Part shown: positions 9,801 through 21,492 of the stretch, in pieces
Position numbering within the stretch: position 1 is the first letter of the stretch
Layout of the letters: the number at the start of each line of letters is the position of its first letter
Assembly: GCA_903813345.2 (NCBI GenBank)
Contig: CAIIXF020000010.1
Span: forward strand, 1,355,169 to 1,419,168
DNA from: Owenia fusiformis
Taxonomy: Eukaryota; Annelida; Polychaeta; Sabellida; Oweniidae
DNA length: 64,000 nucleotides
Direction of reading: 5' to 3'
The notes under the pieces: model-generated
Told to the model about the DNA's origin: nothing
The model's input: the letters and a program-made list of their open reading frames with translations, nothing else
Database searches by the model: none
Made by a program: the position numbers and the translations under genes

Positions 9801-12756
9801 GACAAATTGCATGGGTAGATTAACAACGAAAAAAATCGAACACTGCTCGAAAATCTTTTAACGTAATTAGAAAGGTAAATGTCTTCCTAATCGAATACAC
9901 ACAAAATCAAACATGAAATCCTTTATGTACTCCTCAAATAAATTTTTGAAAACCACAATGAAACCTACAAATCAGTTAATAGTGACACCGTACACCTGAA
10001 GTGTATGACGGTATACCTTGTCACTGTACGTTGTCGACGGTGAGGCGTGTTTTAGACCCTCTGATGATTCAATTGATTTGTTATTGGCTCATAGAAAATT
10101 CACGGTTTGAATCTATTATCTTAATTATAAATCTTATGTCAATCAATCCATTGTACTGTATTTGGATTTCAGAATATCCAATGAAGGCATTACATACCAT
10201 CCTTCAATCCTCTCAGAAAGCGCCAGATTGGAAGGAGAATTGTTGCAAGGCAGAATCACGGCTTTGTATAAAAAACCTCCAACCTCATACCCACCTACCC
10301 ACATACGTTGGACATGATACAGTGTTTGAAGGGTTCAATTTTAAAGATCTTAGTTTATTAAATCTTAGTCTATGAGGAATTATAGATGCATTTGTAATGG
10401 CACTTGGTAGCAAGATGCTACTACAGCCCAGGAAATAAAATACTTTCTCATTCTTCTAATTCAGATTGACCCTGCCACATTTGAGTACCAATTTGATGAG
10501 AGCATTTGTGTCCAGTAAAAAGAAGGATATAGAGGTACAGTGAATGTATATGATAACCAATCAACCAATTTACCTACCTATATACGTATATACCTACCTA
10601 GCTTCCCACCTTCTTAACCTTTGATATAAATAAAGATGAGGTCAGTATTGTGATTGATTCAACTGTTCTATATGGAGTCTTCAATAATATTTCTTATAAT
10701 GCAATAACACCAAAAACCATATCATCAGATGTGTCCCCCATTTAAGGAAGAATGAAATACATATATCAATAGAAACCGAAATCTCATTGATAAAAATGAA
10801 CTAAATATGACATAAAGATTAATTGCTGTCAGAATAATATGTCAGAATAATTCTTTGATATTATGTATTGCAATTAATATCTATCACAACTAATTGAACT
10901 ACTGTACAAGATATAAGCATGGTTAATCATTATGTTTTGCAGACAATTACCAAAGAACTTTTGCTTGGGAATAGAGCTTCCTGGAGGTATGCAATGATGG
11001 AGAGAATTGCTGAAGAGCATGGCCGAAAACCAGTCAGGAATGTGAATCTACGAAATGCCACACGATTCCAGCTTGGGAGCATTGCAGGAATAATGTTCTT
11101 ACCAGACAGATCAGTATGTATACCATATTAACATCTCAACTCTTGTTCTTGCTCACAAAGATAAACACTACACACACATGCCATGCTTTAAACATACTGA
11201 AATATACATCAACTTCTTATTAATAGTCATTTTTTCCAAAAATACAAGTTTTCCCAGGGAAATATGAGGGTATGAAAATCATGTTGAATTATGTAATAAA
11301 TGAAAAAAATTATTCGGCTCGGAAAAAACTGTTTTTTGCTCCGTATCTCTGATACGGGAAATAAAGATACAATAATCAACAATAAACAATATTGAACAAA
11401 TATTTCACTCTATTGAGGTGAATACCTGTACATCTTTCACAAGTGATATTCCACGAAGCCCGAAGGGCAAGTGGAATATCACCTTGTGAAAGTGCTACAG
11501 GTATTCACCGAAAATAGAGTGAAATATTTGTTTTATTATATCACTGTCTAGCTAAACATCCCTAATATTATTAAGTCATTAAGTCTTCAGATATTTTTAC
11601 GAATCTACTCGGTTCGTCTGCCATTTTGACTTAAACTGAACTAAATTATTTACACTGAACGAAAACAAATTCTTTGAAAATTCCCGGGAGCGTGGGATAT
11701 CGCTAGATATCTCACGGTTGTCTTATCTGATTAGCATTGCCATTGAATATCGCCAGATATCCCACGACATGTGACCCGGTTTTGACCAATCATACTGTCG
11801 CTAGCTAGATAGTGATATAATAATGGTGCATATTGATTGGAACATATAAACTAGTTTTGGTTTCCAAGTTATTTTGAATCTTATACTTTAACCTTATAGA
11901 CAGTATCGTAATTGTATGGTACATTGACTGAAGTATATGTCAATAAAATTTTGTTCTAGTATGTTCAAATACTGTACATGTAATATGGATTTATTTATAT
12001 AAAATAATTATAGCCCAAATTAACATTTTACAGATTATTCATAAATACTGTACAGCCGATGGGATCTAAAGTGAAAGCTCTTTCGGAATGATGCCTCTGA
12101 GCACTAAATTGGGTTGGTTGGGGTCCCAAAGGAATGCAAATACTAGGTGCAAAGACTTAGTGATATGAAAAATAATATACCATGTATTATATTTTATTTA
12201 TTTAGATAGAGATAATCAATGCCTTCATGAAACCAGTCGCAGATGCATATCCAAGGACATCTTTTGACTTTAGTCATTATGTAATCTATCCAGAAGTAAG
12301 ATACAGTATTTTTAATCCAGCTTCATAATCTTAGTTAATTGGCACTAAAAGACATCTTAACTTTAACAAGAAGATGGTAAAATGGAGACTAAATTGTGTA
12401 CTTTTTAGTATGGAATTCTGACCTTTATAGTTTTATCACTGTTTATGCCTGTGTTCAGTATTCGGTGACTAAATAAACGTTCTATATTCTCGAAGAAAAA
12501 AATATGTTACATTAAACATTTAAAGCACAATGTTTTATTGAAACACCATTGAAAAATAATTAAAATTGGTACATTTTTTAAATGCATGAATTACTCAATG
12601 CGGACTACATGTAATAGTAGTGTTCATTCAGATGTGAATATTATTTATTTATAGATTGTTGTACATCTACTACAACAGAAGGACGGGTTTACAAAACTAC
12701 AGGCAGAAATGCTATATGAACTTTTTAGACACCCATCGCATTACACAGGGATTTAA
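6846..12756 (+). CDS. five-exon gene, unrecognised 159-residue protein
   Basis: Exons: 6846-6892, 10465-10534, 10943-11113, 12206-12295 and 12655-12756 (stop TAA). All introns are GT-AG, and phases match at each join (intron 1 in phase 2, the rest in phase 0), giving 159 residues. The start is chosen because an ATG 8 bp upstream leads to a stop when spliced. The product has a short acidic N-terminus (MDVEMEGADEDQ), then mixed alpha/beta-looking sequence with RYAMMERIAEEHGRKPV, FQLGSIAGIMFLPDRS and FDFSHYVIYPE. There is no signal peptide or membrane segment, so it is probably cytosolic or nuclear. I do not recognise the family and assign no function. Intron 1 holds two DNA transposons and intron 3 two hairpin elements. 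AATAAA near 12982 could be the poly(A) signal. Confidence 0.75.
7194..9084. mobile_element. 1.9-kb TA-flanked DNA element, CCGGATTTTCTCGCATATA ends
   Basis: The left end CCGGATTTTCTCGCATATA and the right end (reverse complement) agree at about 23 of 24 positions and are flanked by TA. Sub-terminal copies of CCCATGGGCGTATAAG occur near both ends (about 7277 and 9003), probable transposase-binding sites. The interior is AT-rich without a recognisable transposase, so it is non-autonomous or decayed. It sits in intron 1 of the 6846-12756 gene. Confidence 0.7.
9187..10026. mobile_element. 840-bp TA-flanked element with ~250-bp TIRs
   Basis: Both ends begin CAGTGACAA and are flanked by TA. Homology between the arms continues for about 250 bp in inverted orientation; for example the motif near 9230 (GGTGTCACTATT) matches its reverse complement near 9985, and a TCGAATACAC segment pairs with its partner near 9345. 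No intact transposase. Inferred Tc1/mariner-type non-autonomous foldback element. Confidence 0.7.
11396..11531. repeat. near-perfect hairpin, ~60-bp arms
   Basis: The left arm, starting AAATATTTCACTCTAT, and the right arm, ending ATAGAGTGAAATATTT, are reverse complements with few mismatches. The loop lies around GAAGCCCGAAGGGC. It directly abuts the TIR element at 11532-11823, so both may be parts of one composite element. Confidence 0.7.
11532..11823. mobile_element. ~290-bp MITE with TATCACTGTCTAGCTA ends
   Basis: Left end TTTATTATATCACTGTCTA and right end TAGATAGTGATATAATAA are inverted repeats of about 20 bp. Inner palindromic pieces (ATATCGCTAGATATC, ATATCGCCAGATATC) recur. No coding capacity. 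It lies in intron 3 of the 159-residue protein gene. Confidence 0.55.
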
Positions 12757-13779
12757 AGGATGTATATCAAGTGCTACATCAACTATCAAGTGCTTTGAAA
12801 ACATTAGAGGCCCATTAGAAATAAGTTTTTTGTGGAATATCATCAATAAGATTCATTTTCAATTCAAAATGCATGTGGTGCGTGGTATTACCATCGTCCA
12901 TTTCAACATGCGGTCTCACTCTGTCAATATTTTATTTTTATGACATGTCAATATTTTATCAATTTCTGTTTTCTTTACATGGAATAAAAAATGAATATTT
13001 GCTCTAAAGGTTGAAGTAAGGAGCATTATGATATGTACACAGCAATGTGCTGTATTAATGATTAAGGCTTTGAAAACACTGAAAACATTTCTTTGGAAAG
13101 ATTTGGAAACTGCTAGTAGGCCTTTATTACTGAAGGTGTTCCAAAAGTAATAGTAGAGGTTATAACTGTATAAAGGCATAACAATCTAGTATCTGGATTA
13201 TAAAGTTCACAGTATTCAAACAATTACCAAGAAGCGAGAAGGTAGTTACTGTAGATTGGGATAATTTGGCGATTTTGCCATATTTGGCATATTGGCGGAT
13301 ATGCAAAAAAAAAAAAATTAAATGCAATGTTAAACGTGCGAATTACTATGTAAATGGGCATGTTTGGCTATGTTAATTTTTTCTTTTGAAGACCACTGGC
13401 GATATTCACCACATTTGTACATTTGTGTGAGATCATCCTTTACATTTTGCACCTCAATTGATACTAGTAATAGTTTTCCCTGAGTATTAATAAGTGACTG
13501 ACCAATTCTGAGCCAATTTATGAGAGACATTTTTTTAATATTTTTGGAAAAAAACTAAACCAGAAGTGAAACACTGGACGAAATACCCTAGATAATACCC
13601 GGGGATTCATTCTAAATTTTGGCAAAAATTTATATTGGTGAAATTGTATGTCATCAATTTAAACATGGGGTTTTCCTTTCTCTTGTGAGTATAAGATATG
13701 ATAAGATATGTTACATTTTAGTATTACTATATAATGGAAGTTATGTGTAATATATGATAAGTAAATTCAACAAATCTGG
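12757..13779. other. 3' flank of the 159-residue protein gene; no other gene
   Basis: Presumed 3' UTR and intergenic DNA. A short run repeating TTTGGCGATTTTGCCATAT-like motifs lies at 13265-13310. No open frame here has splice or family support. Confidence 0.4.
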
Positions 13780-14287
13780 CCCAAGTGAAAAAAAAACAGC
13801 TTGCCAAACCACTCTAATAAACCACTAATAGACTACTAATACTCAACTAGTAGAACATGATCTATTAGTGATTTGTTAGTGGTGATTTTCGTTAACAGAT
13901 CACTTTCTGCCATTGACTAAACAGGTGGTTTATTAGTTGAAAAAATTACCATGCAAATGAGATAACAATTATTGACCAATCAGAGAGCATGTAATACACT
14001 ACTAATAGATCACTCCTGAAGTCTCAAATATTACTAATAGACCACTAATACATCACTTCCTGAGCTTTTATACACCACTACCATGACTAGTCTAATAGAC
14101 TACTTCAGAACAAATCACTCCTGAGATCTCAGAATTTTATACATCCATAAGGTACAAAATCTCTATAGATTTTAATACAGTTTTAATACATAACTTATAA
14201 ACCACTTGACTTAATCACTTTTCATGGTGTATTGGTGATCTATTGGTGATCTGTTAGTGTTATATTAGATTTCTTTTTTACTTGGGG
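13780..14287. mobile_element. ~510-bp MITE with CCCAAGTG ends and CTAATAGACCAC repeats
   Basis: The ends CCCAAGTGAAAAAAA and (reverse complement) CCCCAAGTAAAAAA are inverted. The interior carries many irregular copies of a CACTAATAGA / GATCTATTAGTG motif in both orientations. No transposase. No duplication was found, so the boundaries come from the TIRs alone. Confidence 0.5.
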
Positions 14288-15217
14288 AAGATTTATTTTT
14301 CAAAAAATAAAAAATAAAATGATCATTTGTTAAAATGTTTAAGATAAAAATATGTATGTATTATCTCACAGTTATTTTTGGCTTGTCATGGTCATGATTT
14401 TTCTATAACATATATTTGTGACAATTACCAAAAGTGATGCATGTGTTCAAGTCATCGCATCATACAACCCCCACTTACAAACAAAAGTGGGGGGGGGGGG
14501 GATTATGCGATAAGTGTTCAAGATGTCTGACAAGTCTGCATAGACTATTGTATATACCTGTAAGGAAACTGCGTACAATAAACATAACTTACACTGTAGT
14601 CATCATAACTTTATTTTGTCTGTTAGTTATTGGATAGGCCATGGGCTTTCAACTTGAAGGGTATAGGCAACTTCTCATATTTCATACATAAGATTTGCCT
14701 TGGTTTTCAAAATTGGAGAATGTACATATTCCAAGAAGATTTTATTTTGATGATTTAAAGAAATAACTCAAAAATAAAAACATGATTATCTTACATACAT
14801 GTTGATAATTTAATAACAAATGGAATTCATCATAATTATGGCAATAAAGAAAGTCTAATTCAAATGTCTTCTTGAAAATATTCAAAATAATACCTAAACA
14901 TATACATTTATGTAATACTTTTACCATATAAGGGAAGCATGGGATTGCTCATTTTGAAGGTCTCATGTTATTACACAGAGTTGCAAACCCTTCTACTTGA
15001 AAGCCCATAAGCCTAATATCATCATGTTGTGTTTCTTGGCCCAACCACTGGAATGTGAGCTCAGAATGGTGACTCATAAAATGCATGATTTAACTTTTGA
15101 AAGGTTTTGGCCAAATGAGAGGGGATCAGACATCCCTTAGCTGCATGTATGGACATGGATCTCCATCCCCAATAATATGGGAGAGCATGTGGGCGTTCAA
15201 TAGAGGGGAAATAGGAG

Positions 15218-15352
15218 GCCCATTTTCTTCAACATTTGGCCTAAAATTAAAATATAAGGCCTTGAAAGGCCCAGTTATGACCAAAAAGGCCCACTTTTTG
15301 AGGCTTTTTGGACTAATTTTTTCTGGGCCCACCCAACTGCCCAAGCCCCCCC
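15218..15352. mobile_element. decayed copy of the G/C-run MITE family
   Basis: GGCCCATTTTCTTCAA, TTTGGCCTAAAATTAAAA, TGACCAAAAAGGCCCACTTT and a closing C run match the interior of 20761-21066 in the same order. The terminal GATCCGCCAGTG has degraded to GAACCGCCA. Confidence 0.65.
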
Positions 15353-15574
15353 CCCACACTCCAAGAACCGCCAAAGGATTGTACGACACCTTGACAGGAT
15401 AATGTGCAACACAAATTGAAAACATGATCAGTACTTTAGTGGTTTAGAGTGTCTAAAATAATAAAGTAACTGTCCGGTATTTGCCAATACCCGGTCAATA
15501 CCATAGGTTTCATACGCATGATGAACCGAACCAGACACAGAATGCCGCCTATCAGAAAGGTATCATGGGAAATA

Positions 15575-15957
15575 AGTAAGGGCAATCTGCATCTGATTCG
15601 GTTCGGTTCTATAGCAATCTGTAACTGATTCGGTTCTATGCGCATATTTCCTGCGCATCTAAAATTTGATTGGTTAAATCGTTATATTGCACTGGAGCAA
15701 TTTATATTTATATGATCCATTATTTTTGTATATATTGATTTCATTGTGAAAGGAAAACTATGTAAGTGGGGATGGAACACGAACAAACGATGTTAAAATG
15801 ATATCGACATTCTTAATACTTTCGTTCACAGCATTGATGACCGAATTAGATACAGAATGACTTGACCGGAAGGTATTATGGGAAATGCCTTGCATTTTGC
15901 GCATGCGCACTTACACGAACTAGAACCGAACCGAATCAGTTGTAGATTGCCCTTACT
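15575..15957. mobile_element. 383-bp MITE with AGTAAGGGCAATCT ends
   Basis: Left end AGTAAGGGCAATCTGCATCT and right end (reverse complement) AGTAAGGGCAATCTACAACT, followed by GATTCGGTTCGGTTCTA, form ~35-bp TIRs. The interior includes GCGCAT palindromes and a block (about 15838-15890) that also occurs just outside the left end at 15518-15574, so the region is internally duplicated. A partial copy is at 6539-6640. Confidence 0.65.
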
Positions 15958-16059
15958 CGTCACTACACATGTACGACTAGGTGAGTAAAGTCAAGACTAC
16001 CCGATCAATTGGCTTGTCGACCACAGGACCATAGGCCAATGGAAAAGTAATAGAAAAAT

Positions 16060-16126
16060 GGGCCTCAAATTTTTTCTCAGACCTCAAATTTGGGCCCCCC
16101 CCCTGTGGTTCCTGGATCCGCCACTG
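16060..16126. mobile_element. one-ended relic of the GATCCGCCACTG family
   Basis: A C run followed by CCTGGATCCGCCACTG gives a clear right end. GGGCCTCAAATTTT matches the family interior. No left end was found. Confidence 0.5.
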
Positions 16127-17907
16127 GGTTTTCAGAAATTCTCTCTTTTAGACAGCATTATTCTATCATCTGACTGAGTTTCAATCTTAGGTAAGAGCAA
16201 GATAAGAGCATTCCCAAAAATTCATTTCGTTCGTTGTTGCACAGGAGTACGGATGGCACTGGACGAAAGGCTCGGAGACTGAGGTGGTATGACTCCACCA
16301 TTGTTTTGCCGTTTTACTACATGCCACAATCAACCTCACTGCCAGCATATCAAACCATGCCCATTTTCCATCAAACTTGGCCCAACTACTATCAGGTGGA
16401 TGTCCTTCAAAAATCAAGTTGGCATGGTTACCAAAGCCTTATAGTTGCCATGGCAACCGTAGAAATGGGGTAAAAAATGAGAGCAAAAAAACACGCAAAC
16501 CCACCATATTGGCACTAATTTATAAAATATTTCTAGACATACAAATTTTCTTAAACTTTGATATCATCTAGGACACTTCTAGACAACGAAAATATCAAAA
16601 ATTGGGGGTAGGTTTACCACTTCGATTTTTTTCTAGGCTTGGTCAAAGTAAAACTACGAAAAAAGCACTCATTTTCACTTTTGAATCACCTATTATCGCC
16701 CAAATGGCTATATTTTTTCAAGGTCAAGGTCGCCATGTTAAAAATAGAATTACGGAGATAAATCTGCTCTTCAGACAATGTTTGATGGCTTTTCTTCACC
16801 ACGGAACAAAGATCTTTGCGCTGGTATGCCCATTTCCATGAGATGATATACGTGAAAGAGGAACTATGTCTTTAAATGTCATCAAAACTTTATGCCAACA
16901 CGTGAAAAGGCCATTTCGCACTACTTTTGGCGTAATAATTCCAGGTAAGAGCTCTATCAATTTTCTATCAACTCCCCATGGCTTTTAGAAAATAATACAC
17001 TAAATATTGTTGAAATCTCCAACTTAACAAGTGCACAGTGAAGTGGTCTAAGTCAGAGTTGTTCACATGTCTCTTCTATATACAGCTTACTATTACCATG
17101 GACGTATATCTTCAAAATTTGGCCTAAAATTAAAAAAATAAGGCCACTTTTTGGGCCTTAAGCACGGACGTGAAGTAAGTTTCTGGCGAAAGCCGGAGCA
17201 TAGATTATTTAGAGGACTGGAAACCAGAATGACCTACATGTACCTTTTTATTTCCCGAATCTCGCCTGAAATTAGCTCATCTTGGTGACTGTAACCTGTA
17301 TATCTGTATTAATAGAGTCTTTTTGTATCGCATCTGCCTCAATTTTAAAGTTTAATTGGTATCTCTAATATGATTTCACTGTTTCTGTGGACTGGTACGA
17401 TTAAGCCAAGCAAATGGCAGCTGATCTGTTCAAAGTACTTTTAGTACTAATTATCGCAAATGACAATAATTTTGGAAACAAAATTATACTAAATAGACCT
17501 TTCCTACCTCCTACTTTTAGTTATTTTTCAGTCACATTTTCAGAGGGCTGAAAAGGTTATTTCATAATGTTTAGGGTCATTCTGACCATGCACATTGTGA
17601 TCCTGGACCTGTAAATGGTATTTGGAACTAGTTGAATTGACTGGAGGTCAAAACAGAACTCTGTTATTTTTATTCAAAAATGTCTAAAAATGCCAAAAAA
17701 TTTGTCACTTCCTGTTTTGTCATTTCCTGTTAAGTTCCATAGCACCTTAAGTAAAAACATCTTGTCCCCCAAGTCTAAACCCTCATCGTCTGAAATCCAT
17801 ATTGCAGTTTGCATGCGAGTATGACGCAAAGAATGTTTCAGTCAGGGCAGTTGGAATTTTACTTTATTTACATGTACAGTGTAATATTTATTGACTGCAT
17901 TGTTCAC
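16127..17907. other. no gene recognised; scattered repeat relics
   Basis: 16190-16920 has several short open frames on both strands but no splice-supported gene. A relic of the G/C-run MITE interior (TTTGGCCTAAAATTAAAA) is at 17118-17160. A perfect 14-bp palindrome GTTGCCATGGCAAC lies at 16444-16457. Confidence 0.4.
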
Positions 17908-17909
17908 TA

Positions 17910-18889
17910 CAGTGTGTCTCAAAAAAATGTTACACTTACAAAAGGTTCAGTATCTTTCATGATTTTGACTTTTCCCCTGAAATATACTTAGATATCAAAA
18001 GACCAGTCTTTCTCGAATAAATCCACACCATCAGATTGAAAATCCGCCCATGATTGGCTTTACAGGACAGATTTTATAGACGCATGTGAAATTGATTTGC
18101 GCCAATTTCTCAGTGGTTGGACATGTGGTGATCAATTATTTTTTGGTGTGAGTGCTGTGGACAGTGATATCTTGTTATGATCAATGATCCAGTTGTTTCT
18201 TTCCTGGATAGAGGTACAAGATTTCACTGTCGGAGTGTTCAATTTTGTTACGTATGATGGCAACAGAATGGTGCAAAGGCCTGTGGCAGATCGTTTGGTA
18301 GAACTCTTTGGAAATCTGAAGATAGCATTGAATTACCCGATGGATTGGCCCCCAGGGTCATCCCAATTTACACCCTTGATTTTTTGAAGGGCCTCTGAAA
18401 GCACTTTACAGCATCAAAAATTGAGCTAAATGACCTTCTGCAAAAATACTTGATGGAATCAGTGTGATATTACAATGCATGTGCGCATGGGCAAGGGTAC
18501 CTCAGATTTGCTTTGAAGAACATGTTGAGGGGACCGCATGTTTATGTGGATAGACCCAATGATCATATGTAAGACAAATAGGAAAATTACAGAATGACTC
18601 AGTTAAAGGTCAAGTTTCTACTCAGAAGAAAGTTAAATGTTAAAGAAACTGTTCGTCTTTTGTCATTTGGTCCATCCAATCACTTAGAAGTTGGCGCAAG
18701 TCAGATTTTACCATGGGACACTAAAAGCTGTCCTGTGGAGCCAATCAAGGACAGATTTTGAATCTGATGGTGTCAAATTATTCGAGAAAGATTTGTCTTT
18801 TGGTATCTAAAGTATATTTTAGGGGAAAAGTCAAAATTATGAAAGATATTGAACTTTTTGTAAGTGTAACATTTTTTTGAGACATACTG
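17910..18889 (+). mobile_element. 980-bp Tc1/mariner relic, TIRs ~180 bp
   Basis: The ends begin CAGTGTGTCTC / CAGTATGTCTC, and the arms stay inverted repeats for roughly 180 bp (shared parts AAAAAAATGTTACACTTAC and CTTTTCCCCT). TA flanks at 17908-17909 and 18890-18891. The interior retains a transposase fragment at 18184-18387 ending MDWPPGSSQFTPLIF, which corresponds to the conserved WPPxSPDLxPLDF region around the last catalytic acid of mariner-type DDE transposases. Frameshifts and stops interrupt it, so it is dead. Confidence 0.85.
18184..18387 (+). pseudogene. mariner-type transposase fragment
   Basis: A short open frame whose C-terminus (DWPPGSSQFTPLIF) resembles the C-terminal catalytic block of Tc1/mariner transposases. 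The usual Asp in SPD is replaced (SSQ), and the frame stops before the LWG motif. It sits between the matching TIRs of the 17910-18889 element. Confidence 0.65.
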
Positions 18890-18955
18890 TAGTGTACTTT
18901 TATCTAGAAAATCAGCGATGCATAAAACCGCAATTCCGTGAAACCTGAGCATTAC

Positions 18956-19420
18956 CCTTAGGCTAGGCAAATGGAAGTTTAACATCCCCAAAATTGCAAC
19001 AGTTTTTAAATTAGGCTTATATTGTATATTGATACCAGTTGAAAAACATATCAAAAATGTAGAAAAATATATGCAGTGGACAAATATGAAATGTCACATT
19101 CTAGGTACCCCCCTCCAAATTTGAGTATCGGATTGTAAATATTTTTTTATTTCAAAATGGGATGCTTTTCTCAACTAAACGAGTAATATTATGATAGTTT
19201 ACTGACATAAGAGCAACTAAAAATTGTTAACCAACTATTTGAGTGCAAAAATTGGCATTTCTAGCCCCAAATATCTGAAAATAGGCCATCAAATAGCCCG
19301 AATTTAATATAACAATGTATTTTTTCTGTATCTATTCATCAGAATTGCATGAAAAAAATCAAGGGGGTTATTATACACCTGACCATTGTATTGAATAAAT
19401 ATCAGGGTCATTAAGTGGAT
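18956..19420 (+). repeat. repeat copy, inverted partner of 22900-23392
   Basis: Shares ACATCCCCAAAATTGCAACA, GTTGAAAAACATATCAAAAA and CATGAAAAAAATCA in the same order as the reverse complement of 22900-23392, with moderate divergence. The pair may be long TIRs of one ~4.4-kb element later invaded by the MITEs between them, or two dispersed copies of a family. Confidence 0.65.
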
Positions 19421-19847
19421 ATTGAGGGTGAAAATAATATTTGAAATTTCAATATTTTACCACACACACTTTTGGGGTGACCTTACTTTTGTTTAATTAC
19501 TTCCAAGATATGTCATATTTGAACTCAATAGCACAACTAAATTATTTGTAAAGACTTATTTTGTCCTGAAAACAGTTTTTTGATGTTTTCAGGAAAGGAT
19601 TATGTAAAAAAAAGTAGAAAAACAGCAAATGCCAGGTGAAATATAGGGGAAGCCCTACTTTTAGTTGATAACTGCTAAATTATCAAATGTTTTTTCCTTT
19701 TAAATTCAATTTGATATATAATATACCTTTTCTGGTAAAAGAGAGAACGATTTGTTAGAAATTAAGTACAATCGGTGGTCTAAAAATATCCTTGAAAAGG
19801 CAACAAAATGTTAAATATCCCTGTCCCTGACATCAGTTTATTAATAT

Positions 19848-20404
19848 GAGCCAAAAAAGGTAACCCAACCAAATGTTTGTTAATAACCCAGTCATTCAGC
19901 ATGGGTGTGACATCATATTTGGTACAATTACCTTGTTCAATGTTCTTTCATTCTACTAAGTGTCATTGATCTATCCTTAATAGTCACGATTTTATGGCCA
20001 TTTACAAAATGTGCTCAAAATATCGAAATGTGCCTAACTGACTGGACATCAATACCACCATTTTTTATTATCTGTGGACCTTTTTCTATACTAACAACAC
20101 TTGAAACATTAAAACAAGAGATAAGAACGAAGATGGGAGCCATGACACAAGATTTTTATGCTCCTGATTTGAACAACTACGCACGATACGTTCAAGTTGG
20201 CCTCCAGGCATGACACTCATATTTCATGGCATGGTATATATAAAATGGCCATAAAAATCGTGACTACTGGAGATAGACCACTGAGACTGGGTAGATTGAT
20301 AATACATTGACCAAGGCTCAATTCTGCCAAATATGACACTAAATCCATGCAGGATGACTGGACTGGGTTATTAAGATTTGTTTGGGTTACGTTTTTTGCT
20401 CGCC
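19848..20404. mobile_element. ~555-bp foldback element, TIRs ~170 bp
   Basis: Left end GAGCCAAAAAAGGTAACCC and right end (reverse complement) GAGCAAAAAACGTAACCC start arms that remain inverted to TAGTCACGATTTTATGGCCA at about 19982 and its partner near 20250. A ~60-codon open frame occupies the loop (20028-20213) but has no recognisable domain. Confidence 0.65.
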
Positions 20405-20760
20405 CTGCATTAAGGAAAAAGTGTTACTTTTGTCTAAGGTGTTCTTAACCACACAGTGATATTGAGAAATGAAATGAAGAAATTCAACTGAAGAATGTTG
20501 GATTTCAAGATGAAATTTAATAAAAAACGAGGAAAAGGTTTCTACGTTAATAAATACTACTGAGTTAACTAGTGTAAATCCCTGGTCTTTATACAGGGCA
20601 TGGCTCGATTATGTTATGTTCATTATCAAAAATTCTGCCTGCATTTTGTAATCTTAACCTTCATATATGTGTCTTACTTATAGAGAGCAAAAAAATAATG
20701 CTGGCTTATATTATGTTGTAACAACAATCAGTTACAGCCTTGTCTATCACCAGTCTTCAT

Positions 20761-21066
20761 CAGGGGTGGATCTGGGAACCAACAAGGGGGGGGGGGCAAA
20801 TTTCAGGTCTGAGAAAAAGATTTCGCTTGCGCGAAAAAAGATTTTGGGCCCCTAAACCCCTAAAGTGGGCCCAAATTTTGAAATATTGAGGCCCATTTTC
20901 TTCAAAATTTGGCCTGAAATTAAAAATATGGCCTTAAAAGGCCCTCATTTGACCAAAAAGGCCCACTTTTTAGGGCTTTACGGCCTTTTTTTGGTCCCAA
21001 TTTTTATTCTGGGCCCATCCAAGGGGGCCCGGGCCCCAAGCCCCCCCCCCCCCAGATCCGCCAGTG
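20761..21066. mobile_element. 306-bp hAT-like MITE, fullest copy of its family
   Basis: Ends CAGGGGTGGATCTGGG and (reverse complement) CACTGGCGGATCTGGG. A 5-bp duplication TTCAT flanks it at 20756-20760 and 21067-21071. G runs follow the left TIR and C runs precede the right one. The interior GGCC-rich segment is shared with relics at 15218, 16060, 17101 and 55440. Confidence 0.75.
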
Positions 21067-21492
21067 TTCATTATTTAGTCATCATTATTTTCATGATCAG
21101 TTATGGAGGTATTTGCACAAATGCCTTTGCATACCTACTTCATAGAAGTACAATATGCCTTACACACACAATGGATGATCTCTGAGAGAGGGGAGCTGCA
21201 TTTAGGCAATGGGAACAAACGTTTCGTTGCTTATTTCCCAGCAGTTTATTTCCCTCCCACGGACTGGATCTGATGGTACACTCTATATTTGTTGTTTTCC
21301 GCAGCATCAGTTGGAGGAAGAACACGGGGCTGCAATAATAATTCAGATCTTGCTGCTCTCTTTTAATAGAATTTTTGAAGCCTAAGTTCATTTAGGGTTT
21401 CACCATTTTTCCACCATAAATTGACAAAAGAGCATGTTCCTCTACAATGACAGAGTTACTTGCATTTCATTGGTTTTCCAGTTGATTACGTT

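Noticed and set aside
15097-15425. Two ~100-codon overlapping frames
   Set aside because: They overlap the decayed G/C-run MITE and its C run; no domain.
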